A stretch of DNA of 49,577 bases from Colwellia sp. (GCA_022969175.1 JALJPB010000019.1:13787-63363), one strand, 5' to 3'; positions 25,683-35,279 are shown, numbered from the stretch's first letter. The notes: generated by a model not told the origin, from the sequence alone. Made by a program: numbers and translations.

Positions 25683-26630
25683 GTGAAGTTAACATCATTA
25701 TTCATAGTATTAACAACAGTATTATTTACTGAAATAAGCTGGGCAAACAACAAAGAGCTAACAAATACGGATACCACAATACAAGTAAGTGTTGACGTTA
25801 AAATATATGCCCTTAAATACGCATCTGAAGACGAGTTAAGTGAACTTGATTTTGATGAAATAATAACAAATAACGAGCCAGAATATTCACAGGGTTTAAC
25901 TGTTGCCGCGGGAAAAACTGCAGAAGCGACGATTGTTTATAAAGATAAAAAAAACGATATCGACAGCCTAAAGGTAAAGTTGAGTATCGATAAAGCGGCC
26001 AAAATATATGCCGTAGATTTAGGTTTGTATATAGATGGTGGCTTTTTTACCAGCAAACAGAGCAGCCTATCGAGAATGAGTGACATTGATGTCATTGATG
26101 ACTATATATTTACCGCAAAGTTAGATGATATCGTCAAACTTATTAAGGTAAGCATTGTAAAAATAACGGATTCATCGCCTGAAATGATGGCTAAAAAGCG
26201 ATTAGAATTATTTCGAAGCAACTTGATTTTTAAATATACCCAAAAGTATTTTCAAGAAGATAAAATATGGAAACAAGACGATCGGCGTTTCGATAGTATG
26301 AAAAAAAACAACCCCTATATCGGCACTATTGGCAAATACTATTATATTGCCAATACTGATAATAAACGGTTAATAAGAGGCACTGTTAGTATGAAAGCCT
26401 CTCTTATGCTAAAACTATCCGATTACACCGAACTCCCCACTTCAGTTCAGTACACGGGTTTAAAAAACTTCAGTCTAAAAGACGATATTTTCAATGTGGT
26501 TGTACTGCCTAACCAAAGTGTTTTGTTAGGTCGTTACGATAAAGGAGTTCAGATAGAGATTATTGATGCTCAATTTTTATCAACTGATGAAACTAAACTG
26601 TTAAAAGCTAAGTATGCGAGCAATAATTAA
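25683..26630 (+). CDS. Exported paralog 3, domain order A-B, unknown function
   Basis: This 315-residue protein starts from GTG at 25683 with AAGGAAG upstream. The signal peptide is LFIVLTTVLFTEISWA. Domain A (SVDVKIYALKYAS, EYSQGLTVAAGKTAEATI, MSDIDVIDDYIFTAKL) and domain B (QKYFQEDKIWKQDDRRF, YYIANTDNKRLIRGTV, FSLKDDIFNVVVLPNQSVLLGRY) match the other two but are the most diverged. There is a small insertion in A near FTSKQSS. The three genes are 94 and 115 bases apart and could form one transcription unit. The overlap of its stop with a minus-strand relic is accidental. Confidence 0.78.
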   Translation: MKLTSLFIVLTTVLFTEISWANNKELTNTDTTIQVSVDVKIYALKYASEDELSELDFDEIITNNEPEYSQGLTVAAGKTAEATIVYKDKKNDIDSLKVKLSIDKAAKIYAVDLGLYIDGGFFTSKQSSLSRMSDIDVIDDYIFTAKLDDIVKLIKVSIVKITDSSPEMMAKKRLELFRSNLIFKYTQKYFQEDKIWKQDDRRFDSMKKNNPYIGTIGKYYYIANTDNKRLIRGTVSMKASLMLKLSDYTELPTSVQYTGLKNFSLKDDIFNVVVLPNQSVLLGRYDKGVQIEIIDAQFLSTDETKLLKAKYASNN

Positions 26631-26790
26631 TTATCTGCGACTTTATCGGCCGTTGGATCAATATCGATATTAAAGAAATCCGCTAAACGGTCAGCAAAAA
26701 AATACAATTGTTTGCCGTTAACGGCTCAGTAACAACAATATGGTCTCTAATAACAGAAAATCGACCAGTAAGGTTTTATTAGCTGCAGCT
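26627..26790 (-). pseudogene. Possible frameshifted remnant of a protein-coding gene
   Basis: On the minus strand one frame reads TGRFSVIRDHIVVTEPLTA. After an apparent one-base shift the neighbouring frame continues NGKQLYFFADRLADFFN and IDIDPTADKVADN, ending in TAA at 26627-26629. The composition looks protein-like in both halves, but no start is visible upstream and no family is recognised. It may be the degraded end of a lost gene. Confidence 0.3.
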
Positions 26791-26870
26791 AGTTAATAAT
26801 ATTTTATTGGCTATACACTGCCTACGGCGTAGACAAGTTATGTTTATCTGTTCTAAAAATAGTAAATAAA

Positions 26871-27698
26871 CTAGTATTTACGTTTTTTACCAAAGATGCC
26901 ATCTAGGCCATCTTCTTGATGACTAAACAGGGTACTTTTCTTTTTTGGCGGTTCTTTAGCGCTATTTTGACCTTTAAACTTATCGTAGAAGCTATGACTT
27001 TTTTCATCAATAACCCCTACTATGCCATCGTTAACAAGAGTTAATTGAGTTATCGCATCGCCAACAAGTTGCATAACTTCTGCATTATCACAGGTAATTC
27101 CCTGTAATAATTCCATTGCTTTATCACTTAGTGCTTGAGCTTTGGGGTATTCTTTTTGTTCAAGCTGCTGCATTGCTTGATTGCTGTATAAAGATGATTT
27201 TAAACGGGCAATAAGCATTTCCAACTGACTCACTTCTTCGTGCAGTTCTTCAACACTTAACCTGCCCTTGGTGTGTTCAACTTTGAGTAAAATAACTAAC
27301 ATCATCGATTGTTTTAACATTCGAGCCTGCTCTTCGACTTTATCAGGCAAAGGCTGTGTGGCATAAAAGAAAGGTAGGGTTTGCTCAAGACTTTTAAAGT
27401 TTTGTAATTTTTTATTGGAATCTTTCAATAGCTCTAAACGCTTTGGCGTTGACTCTAGCTCTATCAATCCTGTTATGGCTAACTGTGATCGTTCTAAACA
27501 GACAATTGAACTTCTTATGGTTAATGGCAAAATTGTACGACCAATAAGCAAGCGCTGACTTTTCGCTAAAATATTCTGTAGCTTTATAATTTTACGGTTT
27601 TTATCATTATGATTACGCTCACGTAGAGTCGAGATGTAGTCGAAAAACACGCCAAAAAGAAATAAAGCGATCAAACAAACAGATATTAATAGATACAT
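26871..27698 (-). CDS. Membrane-anchored helical protein, unknown function
   Basis: Not recognised. This 275-residue protein has one N-terminal membrane helix (LLISVCLIALFLFGVFFDYI), then a largely alpha-helical, Leu/Gln/Glu-rich body and a Lys-rich tail ending FGKKRKY. The ATG at 27698 has a TTTGGA upstream. A TTG at 27734 would add 12 residues but has no ribosome site and follows a C-run. Topology suggests a cytoplasmic helical domain anchored in the inner membrane. It is 100 bases downstream of the metallopeptidase gene on the same strand and may be cotranscribed with it. Confidence 0.7.
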   Translation of the reverse strand: MYLLISVCLIALFLFGVFFDYISTLRERNHNDKNRKIIKLQNILAKSQRLLIGRTILPLTIRSSIVCLERSQLAITGLIELESTPKRLELLKDSNKKLQNFKSLEQTLPFFYATQPLPDKVEEQARMLKQSMMLVILLKVEHTKGRLSVEELHEEVSQLEMLIARLKSSLYSNQAMQQLEQKEYPKAQALSDKAMELLQGITCDNAEVMQLVGDAITQLTLVNDGIVGVIDEKSHSFYDKFKGQNSAKEPPKKKSTLFSHQEDGLDGIFGKKRKY

Positions 27699-27834
27699 TA
27701 AAAATCGTCCAAAAACTGTTAATAAAGATCGCAAAAGTTGGGGGGGATTTTTGCGGAAAACCTATAATAAAGCGATTTGACTTTATCTGTCTAGCAAATA
27801 AAGTCAAATTATAGGGTTAGATAAAATTAAATCA

Positions 27835-30702
27835 CTATTTAAATTGATAAGTTACCGATAAATGGTATTGATTATTACTGTCTTTTTCTCGAGTTTCAAA
27901 CCAGGTAAAACCGGCTTTAACCGTAATACCATCGAATAATGGCGACATATTATCGGCCTTTGAAGATATTTCCAGTCCGTATGCCGACAAGGCATCGAGA
28001 TCATCAGTCTTATGATTTAAATAAAACAAGTTAATCCCAGAGGTCATTAAACTCATGCTATGTTGCTCAAACTCAAAACCTGCCTGCCAAGCTAGTGGTA
28101 ATCTAGAATCAAGAATTTGGTGATTGGCTACTTGGCTAGTAGCAGAGGTTACTTGCCCACCTAACATTAATAATTGATAACTTGGTGCATTATCGTCTAA
28201 TGCATTTGACGCATACTGGTAACCAAGCTGGGTATCTGCATAACCTAAAAATGCACTAAAACCATAATCTACTCGTTGCCAGTTTTGGTAATCACCACTG
28301 TAATCAATCAATAAACCGTTAATATCGTAGCCATAATTTAATTTACCCATGGCATCAGCAAAATGATATTGCCCTTGCAGTCGATAATGACTAATTTGGT
28401 CATCAAGTAATGAGGTATCGACTTTTTCACTACCTAAACCAATAGAGAAGTCGACTGAACTATAAAATGACAAGTCGGTAGCATATCCTAACTCTACATT
28501 CACAACGCTTGATTGCAGCTCAATCGAAGTCTCTTGAAGATCAGAATCAACGATTTCACCATACCATTTAAGATCTAGCCAATTGCTTTTAATATTAGCG
28601 GCGATATTCTTTTGAAAATCGCCATCACTGTAAGCTGCTTGCCATCTTAACCGCCCGAGAGGGTCTCCGCCTTTGACAATAAGCTCTAAACCATTTTCAT
28701 CATCACTGACATAACCGCCCAACCCTAAGGTGAATGTTTGTGGACCAAACCCATAGTTTTGACTCGATTGTGCCGCTGCCATTAATGGGCTGCTTTGTTT
28801 TTCAGTAATATTTTGTAGCTCAAAGCGGCCTTTATCAATAACGTCTGTAGCAAGACTTTGACTATAAGTATCTTGTCCCTGGCTGGTAGTTACTAGATAA
28901 AATAACTGCTCTGAGCTTAATTCATCTTCAGTTAATTCATCTTCAGTTGATTGCTTTAAGGTAAATGCCTGAGTCGTTAATTTAAAACCTTGTGTTAATT
29001 GCTGCCAAGTTTTATCAATAAAATTTAATTTAAAAATATTAACGGCTTGACTATTTTTTCCTTGTTGGCTGCGGCTAAAATACAAGCCATCGGTTTGCCA
29101 GCGTAAATACGAAACATAATTGCCGCTAAGTCTTTTATTGTTTGAACTTTTATTCGCCTTTTTGCCTTGCGATTCAAACAATGTAGCTACCTGCCATTGT
29201 TTATCTTTAAGGTTAAATAAATGAATTTGCCAATGCTTGTTGTGATTAGCTATTAGCGCCAATTTTTTTCCATCGGGCGAAAGAGTTAAATTATCCATTT
29301 GCACATTTAGTTTTTTATCGGTAAGTGCTTGCCAACTACCATCATTGAGTGAAATTCTAACCAGTTGATTGAAGCCAGCATAGTGAGTTACCGCAACAAC
29401 TGATTGCAGATCAGGCATGACTGCGTAATCATGCACTCGAAGTGAGTCGGTTATTTTTTCCACTTTGCCTGTGGCTAGCGTTACTTTTGCTAGCTCAAAG
29501 CCCAGTTCATGATTATCTTGTACTAAATATTGTAAAACTAAGGCGTGCCCATCACCTAACCATCGGGCTTGTCGCCATTGATGCTGGCTATTTGGCTTTA
29601 CGGATAATTCTGCTTGGTGATTAAAAATAAGTGGCAGCGTATCCGGAATATCTTTAGGATCGTTTTCCAGCAGCTCTTTATTTTCTTTAATGAATTTTTC
29701 TTTAGCTTTAACATTTTCAGTAAGCGCAAAAACATTCAGGCTAATAAAACCATCGGCATCTTTTTCTAACTGTAATAATTTATCTTGTTTGGCTGATGGC
29801 TCGCTACTAAGTACTTGGTAAGCATTATTCTGCCAAAGCTTGCCACTGGCAATTAAACTTTGCTGAGATTTTTTCGCATGATATGTTTGCTCTGCAACAA
29901 ATTGTTTATAAAGTCTTTTCGGCGATTGCAAAAAGAGCCCTTTAAAAGCATCATTAAAATCACGATATTTTGCTGCTGTGGTGCGATGCCAAAGTTGAGA
30001 TAACTTGTCTGCTCCATATTGTTGTTGTAACCAAAACAAAAAGGCACTGCCTTGATAATAAGCCATTCGATTTCCGGTATAGCTACCATTACCGTTAATG
30101 GCTTCGTAACTAGGTAATTGCCCTTCTATAGCCCACTGTTGCAACAAGGCCTTTACATAATCACTGTTAACCCGACCTTGATGAGTATATTCGGTTTCTA
30201 TTAGCGTAGCATAGCCCTCACTTACCCATCGAGGATAACGGCTAAAGTTAACAACATCAGCATTAAAAAGTACTTTATCAAACATTGAACGCCAACTTCT
30301 ACTGGGTTCAGACATTTGAATTTTATGGGTAAGTTCATGGCTGATCACTAAATCTAACCAATCTTCATACGAGCCTAACGTTTGCTCTGATCTAGGGGCA
30401 CTGGTAAATATTTTAACGATCTTCCCTGACGCTAAAGGAATGGCATAGCCATTGGCTTGATGAAAATCATCGGCGATTAAAAAGTCGATCTTTTCATTTT
30501 GCTCAAATCCCACCCTTTGACTGACATCTAAATATATTGCATCGAACTTATCAGCAACTTGCTCAGCGAACGCTTGGTAGTCTTGTTGAAAATGAATTCG
30601 GGCATAACTAGTTTCTATGGTTTGTAAGCTATCTTTTGCCATTGCCGTTTGTGATAGCGATAGCGTTAATAAAGCTAACACTAAAAAAAATACTCTAATC
30701 AT
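27835..30702 (-). CDS. Secreted gluzincin-like metallopeptidase with beta-propeller and C-terminal barrel-like region
   Basis: This 955-residue protein has a signal peptide (FFLVLALLTLSLSQTAMA). An N-terminal peptidase MA-like domain carries the zinc motif HELTH (His122, Glu123, His126) and a downstream Glu162 in RWVSEGYATLIE. The middle part (about 320-640) has TolB/WD-like strands (LSPDGKKLALIANH, YLRWQTDGLYFSR). The last 300 residues show alternating aromatic strands (GLELIVKGGDPLGRLRWQAAY, LGYQYASNALDD) and end in YQFK, as in outer-membrane beta-barrels. A surface-anchored or self-transporting protease is inferred. The family occurs in marine gammaproteobacteria; substrate unknown. Confidence 0.82.
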   Translation of the reverse strand: MIRVFFLVLALLTLSLSQTAMAKDSLQTIETSYARIHFQQDYQAFAEQVADKFDAIYLDVSQRVGFEQNEKIDFLIADDFHQANGYAIPLASGKIVKIFTSAPRSEQTLGSYEDWLDLVISHELTHKIQMSEPSRSWRSMFDKVLFNADVVNFSRYPRWVSEGYATLIETEYTHQGRVNSDYVKALLQQWAIEGQLPSYEAINGNGSYTGNRMAYYQGSAFLFWLQQQYGADKLSQLWHRTTAAKYRDFNDAFKGLFLQSPKRLYKQFVAEQTYHAKKSQQSLIASGKLWQNNAYQVLSSEPSAKQDKLLQLEKDADGFISLNVFALTENVKAKEKFIKENKELLENDPKDIPDTLPLIFNHQAELSVKPNSQHQWRQARWLGDGHALVLQYLVQDNHELGFELAKVTLATGKVEKITDSLRVHDYAVMPDLQSVVAVTHYAGFNQLVRISLNDGSWQALTDKKLNVQMDNLTLSPDGKKLALIANHNKHWQIHLFNLKDKQWQVATLFESQGKKANKSSNNKRLSGNYVSYLRWQTDGLYFSRSQQGKNSQAVNIFKLNFIDKTWQQLTQGFKLTTQAFTLKQSTEDELTEDELSSEQLFYLVTTSQGQDTYSQSLATDVIDKGRFELQNITEKQSSPLMAAAQSSQNYGFGPQTFTLGLGGYVSDDENGLELIVKGGDPLGRLRWQAAYSDGDFQKNIAANIKSNWLDLKWYGEIVDSDLQETSIELQSSVVNVELGYATDLSFYSSVDFSIGLGSEKVDTSLLDDQISHYRLQGQYHFADAMGKLNYGYDINGLLIDYSGDYQNWQRVDYGFSAFLGYADTQLGYQYASNALDDNAPSYQLLMLGGQVTSATSQVANHQILDSRLPLAWQAGFEFEQHSMSLMTSGINLFYLNHKTDDLDALSAYGLEISSKADNMSPLFDGITVKAGFTWFETREKDSNNQYHLSVTYQFK

Positions 30703-30888
30703 TCTTGTTTTCCTTGTTTATCTTCCCTGTTCAATAGCAAATGATTTTACACAAAATTAACCTAACAATGACAACTATTTACCATAAGTGACTGAGTTAA
30801 AATGTAACTAAGTACAACGTTTATATTTACAAAATGCTAACAGGCAAGTTAAAGTGGTCATACCACAGTGCATTAGTGATAAATAATT

Positions 30889-31701
30889 ATGGCAGTAATT
30901 GAACGAATAAATCATGGACCGGTATCGGGCATTCGAGTAGGACGGTTTAATAAAGGCATAAATACCACCTTTGTGGTTTATCAGTACCAAGATGTACTTA
31001 TTGATACTGGGCCAATAAATCAATGGCAATATATCAATAAGTTTGTTGATGAAAAAGATCTCAATCATGTCTTGATTACTCACCATCACGAAGATCACAG
31101 TGGCAATGCCTACCACCTTTTAAAGCAAAAAAAACTGTCAGTATTAACTAATAATTTATGTCAGCAACTACTCAAACAAACGTACAGCATTCCTTTTATT
31201 CAAAAACTTATCTGGGGTACTGCTAAAGCTGTATCGGCCCAACTATTACCTGCCAACTTTATATCAGACCAAGGGTTAAACTTAGATATTATACTCACCC
31301 CAGGCCATACCGAAGATATGAGTTGTTTTCATGATAAGGAGAACGGTTTTTTATTCACTGGCGATTTATATATTGCTTCAAAAGTTCGGTATTATCACAA
31401 GGATGAGGATTTAGAAAAGCAAATACAGAGCCTGAATAAAGTACTAACATTAGACTTTGATACCGCCTTTTGTCCACACAGGGGCATCATGAAAAATGGC
31501 AAAAAGGACATCACTAACAAACGAGATTTTATTCTTGAACTCTCTTCAACAGTAAAGTCTCTTGCAAAAAGTGGCCTACCTGTTAAAGAAATTCGAAAAC
31601 AACTGCTGGGTAAAGAAGATATGTTCACGCTAATGTCTAAATTTCATTTTACAAAACAAGGGTTAATTGATGCTTGTCTTGCATTGCCAGAGAACCCGTA
31701 A
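30889..31701 (+). CDS. Metallo-beta-lactamase-fold hydrolase
   Basis: This 270-residue protein has the MBL signature THHHEDHSGN (HxHxDH at His65, His67, Asp69, His70). The later metal ligands are visible as TPGHTEDMSCF, FTGDLY and CPHRG. There is no signal peptide, so it is probably cytoplasmic. The C-terminal 60 residues are helical (SLAKSGLPVKEIRKQLLG), as in glyoxalase-II-like or lactonase-type members. The exact substrate cannot be told. The gene is divergent from the metallopeptidase and followed by an AU-rich terminator. Confidence 0.88.
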   Translation: MAVIERINHGPVSGIRVGRFNKGINTTFVVYQYQDVLIDTGPINQWQYINKFVDEKDLNHVLITHHHEDHSGNAYHLLKQKKLSVLTNNLCQQLLKQTYSIPFIQKLIWGTAKAVSAQLLPANFISDQGLNLDIILTPGHTEDMSCFHDKENGFLFTGDLYIASKVRYYHKDEDLEKQIQSLNKVLTLDFDTAFCPHRGIMKNGKKDITNKRDFILELSSTVKSLAKSGLPVKEIRKQLLGKEDMFTLMSKFHFTKQGLIDACLALPENP

Positions 31702-31805
31702 CAACCCACATATTAAACAACGAACAAATCGGTTAAAACAATAGAATTTAGTGCTGCATTGCCTTATTATACTTGCTCGAACTGATAAATTGCCCTCGGC
31801 AATCG

Positions 31806-31833
31806 TGATATAAAATTTATATCATTTTTTCTT
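31806..31833 (+). terminator. AU-rich intrinsic terminator after the MBL gene
   Basis: TGATATAA (31806-31813) pairs with TTATATCA (31817-31824) around a three-base loop, followed by TTTTTTCTT. The stem is weak because it is AT-only in its core. A second small hairpin, ATTGCC/GGCAAT, lies at 31789-31803. Confidence 0.45.
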
Positions 31834-31998
31834 ATGAAAAAGTCTATCAACAATCCAGTGATAGCAGTGAATTTTGATGCTACTCACGCAAATAAATTCT
31901 CGCTAGTTACTTTATTTTTTACTAATTGGGCTGCTCTTAGTATTAGACTTTTCCTAAATTATTATTGCTAGGTTTCGACCTACAACTAGGAATTGCAC

Positions 31999-32649
31999 AT
32001 GTTAAAGAAAACCTCTTATTCAAAAGGAATGTTAGCCCTACTCATTGTAGTAGCCTTGCTCACGGCTTGCAGTAAAGGCAATGAGGAAAATAGCCTCATT
32101 GCTGATGCAACCACTTACCCCAGATCTTTAGAATTAAATAATACCTCCGTTAATAACTTATCAGCCATTATTATTTGCTTTAATCAAGTGCAACTTAAAC
32201 GTAACAAAGCCGACGGTGCAGATTTAACTTTCAACGTTGGTGGTGAAAATGGTCTTATTGCAACAAATGATTTATGTTTAGATGATAACAACAACGTGAT
32301 TGCCAATACTGCAGGTATTAATTTAATTGATTTTATTAAAAGTGATTCAATTAACTTGATCACTGGCACAGTAATCGATGTAGGTGAATATACAAATTTA
32401 CAGGTAGCAATGAGTGAAGGCTCATATGGAATTGATAGTAAAACTGGCGAAAAGATAAAAGTGTCAGTACCATCAAATATATTACAACTAGATGGTTTTA
32501 CCGCAGCTATTGGCGGGGTAATTAACTTTACTTTAGAGTTTGATTTACGTAAAAGCATGACCAACCCTGTTGGCCAAGAGGGCTATGTTTTAAAGCCTAA
32601 TGGCATTCGATTAGTAGATAATAGCAAATTGTCCATAGCAGCAATGTAG
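31999..32649 (+). CDS. DUF4382 lipoprotein
   Basis: This 216-residue protein has a lipoprotein signal peptide (LALLIVVALLTAC, lipidated Cys). The body fits DUF4382: NNLSAIIICFNQVQLKRN, an INLIDFIKSDS strand, VIDVGEYTNLQVAMSEGSYGID, and IGGVINFTLEFDLRKSMTNP. Such proteins are envelope lipoproteins of unknown role. AGGA seven bases upstream selects the ATG at 31999 over a TTG two codons earlier. It is monocistronic, with a terminator at 32787. Confidence 0.85.
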   Translation: MLKKTSYSKGMLALLIVVALLTACSKGNEENSLIADATTYPRSLELNNTSVNNLSAIIICFNQVQLKRNKADGADLTFNVGGENGLIATNDLCLDDNNNVIANTAGINLIDFIKSDSINLITGTVIDVGEYTNLQVAMSEGSYGIDSKTGEKIKVSVPSNILQLDGFTAAIGGVINFTLEFDLRKSMTNPVGQEGYVLKPNGIRLVDNSKLSIAAM

Positions 32650-32786
32650 CTGAAACCTTATTAACAGATAAACTATGCCAGTCACGGTTGTACATTTTCA
32701 CCAGAGGACTTATCACCCTGTTGTTAGTACAACAGTGAACTTTGGTCTATAACCGCTCACTGATTCATTAACTGCATACTAGTAAA

Positions 32787-32813
32787 CCTCAAAGGTAAAT
32801 TTTGAGGCTTTTT
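32787..32813 (+). terminator. Intrinsic terminator after the DUF4382 gene
   Basis: CCTCAAA (32787-32793) and TTTGAGG (32801-32807) form a stem with a seven-base loop, followed by CTTTTTAATTT. It separates the lipoprotein from the tubulin-like gene. Confidence 0.7.
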
Positions 32814-32946
32814 AATTTAACAACAGCTTTCCTTAAACACCTGACATTGTAACTTCACATCTCAGAGCTCAGTATCATTAAAGCATTTTCTGAAATATGT
32901 CCTATATTTAATCTGTTACGCTAAAAGTTATACTGTGGAGTAAAGG

Positions 32947-35208
32947 ATGCAACCAAAGAAGCCTCAACAAAATCAAAGTAAATCAAACATAAACCAAAGT
33001 CATAAATCAAGGCAAATTCCTTCCAAAAGTATGGTTACCGAAGCCAGTGACGACTTTGATATTATTGTTAAAGGTGTAAAGAGTAATATAGAAAATACCG
33101 AACCAAGTAAAAAAATTGAAGATCCCTATTTATACTTCACTGAAAAAGACCTTTCTAGAATACTCAATAACCTTGACACCTTACGCAATGAAGTTTACCC
33201 ATCACCACATTTAGATGAACAATCCGAAAAGAAATCACCTAGTTTTCCTTCTGTTTGTTTAATTGGCTTAGGACGATGTGGTTCGAACATCGCCTTAGAT
33301 GTTGCATCACTTGTCCATAGTGCGAGAAAATACTATTTAAACGAATTCAACAACGATATAAAAAGAACAAAAGAGTTGGAAGCAAGCTCGATAAAATGGA
33401 TAAAACGTAGCTTTAATTTAGAAACAAAAAAATCAGACAAACCAGTATTTCTTATTGAACCTTTAGTGATGTTAGGTGATTTAGATAAAGACATTGAAGG
33501 CCGAATTCGCTTCTCTTCACAAAGTTATGATAAAGATTTTTTAACTGAGTACAGTAAATTAAAAATAATGGATTTATCTGAAATTCATGCGGGTGGTGCA
33601 GGTAATGCCCCTATTCTTGGTCAATATTTAGCTAAAATGATTTTAAATAAGTCGACTGAGGATTTTAGTAACGCTGACTGGAAGTTTATTCACTCCTATT
33701 TAATCGACTCTTGCGGCATAAAAGCTAACCAATCAAGACTTTATTTTTATATATTTAGTGCTGGAGGGGGGACTGGTTCAGGAATGGCATCTGAATTTGG
33801 TTTAGCGCAACAATATTCATATATGAGCAAAACCTTTGATATTCGTCCAGAAAAAGAACAAAACAGCCAAAATCAATCGTTTGTCTTTGAGCCTATATTT
33901 ACCAGTGGCATTTGTATTTTACCTAATATTACCGACCCTAGTGTTGAAGCTTCTGAAGCGCTTCATATCAATGCTGGCAGACTGTTATGTAAATATTTAG
34001 CGGAGGAATGGGACTTTTCTTACAACGCTGAAAACAATGATGACCAATGTGAAATAGCACGATACAGAATACGCCCGTGGAATGCGATGATGTTAATATC
34101 AAACGATATTATGCGTTACGCTGAGCAAAGCGAAAGTGATGACGAAATAAAGTTTATCGATGTCAACACCATGGAAAAACATGCAAACCAATATATTAGC
34201 CAGCAAATATTTAATATTCTCACTGCACAAGCCGTCACCACAGATTATGATGATAATTATTTCCATCGAGCTGGGATCGATATTGGAGAAACCATTCGCT
34301 TAGATGCCAATGACTTATTTATGAGTTTGGCAGGGCCCGTTGCCATTGCTTATGCCGAATCAGTTGTTGTTGATACTTTAAATACTTCGGGGTCTAAATC
34401 AAATAGCTTTAATGCTGAAAGTAAGCACTTGGATATTGATGATTTATTTTTCCGTTCAATTGATTTACCTCACTTTAATAAAGATACTAAAGCTATTGAA
34501 GGAGTAAGTTTATTACCGATTGAATCAACTCGGTATCGTGAAGCCCTAAAAAAATACCAGAGCTCGGACTATGATGTAAAACATCTAAAAGATTTACATT
34601 TTTTTAAGAATTGCTCCTCTATTGTCTCGATAATTTCATTACCCAAAGGATACCAACTCTCATATATTGATCTAAATAAATTAAAAACCCACCTTAATCA
34701 ATTATTCCCTAATACCACCTTAAAGCGCTATGCATTAGTGATAGGTACATCTGCAAACCTATCTTTGACAACATTAATAGCCAAGAGTCCATGTTTAAGT
34801 GATGATTTTTTAACTCTCATTGTAGCCTACATAAAACGCTGTTTTGCTAAAGAACCTTATCGTTTTGATGATAGTTTAGATAAAGCTATTATCGAGTTTA
34901 TTCGGGCACCTGAGTTCGATGAAAGTAAACTCGAAGAAATGCTAGTAACTCATGAGAATCCAGCAAAAATTTTAGATACCAACTGGTACGCAATCAAACC
35001 AATGTATGAGAAAAAGTATCGAGAATTAGTACGTGATAATAAAAAATTCATCTCAATTAATGATATTCGTTTAACGATAGACAGTGTTAAAAAATCGATT
35101 CACTATTTACGTGAGATTTATCGTCATAGGATAAGTAAAACACAAATTATTTCGTTAAACAGTGAGATACCCAAAGGCAGTATCACGCCAACAAAGAAGA
35201 AAAAGTAA
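32947..35208 (+). CDS. Divergent tubulin/FtsZ-superfamily GTPase-like protein
   Basis: This 753-residue protein has a polar N-terminal tail (about 95 residues) and a tubulin-type nucleotide-binding domain. The signature loops appear in order. T1-like GLGRCGSN is at 107-114. T3-like GGAGNAPILG starts at 216. The tubulin signature GGGTGSG is at 273-279. A T7-like LDANDL carries Asp453 and Asp456, comparable to the catalytic NxDxxD of FtsZ. It is twice the length of FtsZ, with insertions near 290-320 and 365-400 and a 250-residue C-terminal region ending KGSITPTKKKK. GGAG six bases before the ATG fixes the start. It is probably a Tubulin_2 or FtsZ-like (FtsZl) family member; polymerisation and membrane roles are inferred. 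It stands alone between terminator-like structures. Confidence 0.8.
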   Translation: MQPKKPQQNQSKSNINQSHKSRQIPSKSMVTEASDDFDIIVKGVKSNIENTEPSKKIEDPYLYFTEKDLSRILNNLDTLRNEVYPSPHLDEQSEKKSPSFPSVCLIGLGRCGSNIALDVASLVHSARKYYLNEFNNDIKRTKELEASSIKWIKRSFNLETKKSDKPVFLIEPLVMLGDLDKDIEGRIRFSSQSYDKDFLTEYSKLKIMDLSEIHAGGAGNAPILGQYLAKMILNKSTEDFSNADWKFIHSYLIDSCGIKANQSRLYFYIFSAGGGTGSGMASEFGLAQQYSYMSKTFDIRPEKEQNSQNQSFVFEPIFTSGICILPNITDPSVEASEALHINAGRLLCKYLAEEWDFSYNAENNDDQCEIARYRIRPWNAMMLISNDIMRYAEQSESDDEIKFIDVNTMEKHANQYISQQIFNILTAQAVTTDYDDNYFHRAGIDIGETIRLDANDLFMSLAGPVAIAYAESVVVDTLNTSGSKSNSFNAESKHLDIDDLFFRSIDLPHFNKDTKAIEGVSLLPIESTRYREALKKYQSSDYDVKHLKDLHFFKNCSSIVSIISLPKGYQLSYIDLNKLKTHLNQLFPNTTLKRYALVIGTSANLSLTTLIAKSPCLSDDFLTLIVAYIKRCFAKEPYRFDDSLDKAIIEFIRAPEFDESKLEEMLVTHENPAKILDTNWYAIKPMYEKKYRELVRDNKKFISINDIRLTIDSVKKSIHYLREIYRHRISKTQIISLNSEIPKGSITPTKKKK

Positions 35209-35236
35209 AAACCGTAAAATTTTATAACATAGCTCT

Positions 35237-35279
35237 TAACCTAACAGTAACTGGATTACCAAAGCTCACTGTTAGGTTA
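35237..35279. terminator. 12-bp stem-loop downstream of the tubulin-like gene
   Basis: TAACCTAACAGT (35237-35248) pairs perfectly with ACTGTTAGGTTA (35268-35279) around a 19-base loop. No U-run follows on the plus strand, so it may be a transcript-end structure or an operator-like inverted repeat rather than a classical terminator. Confidence 0.4.
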
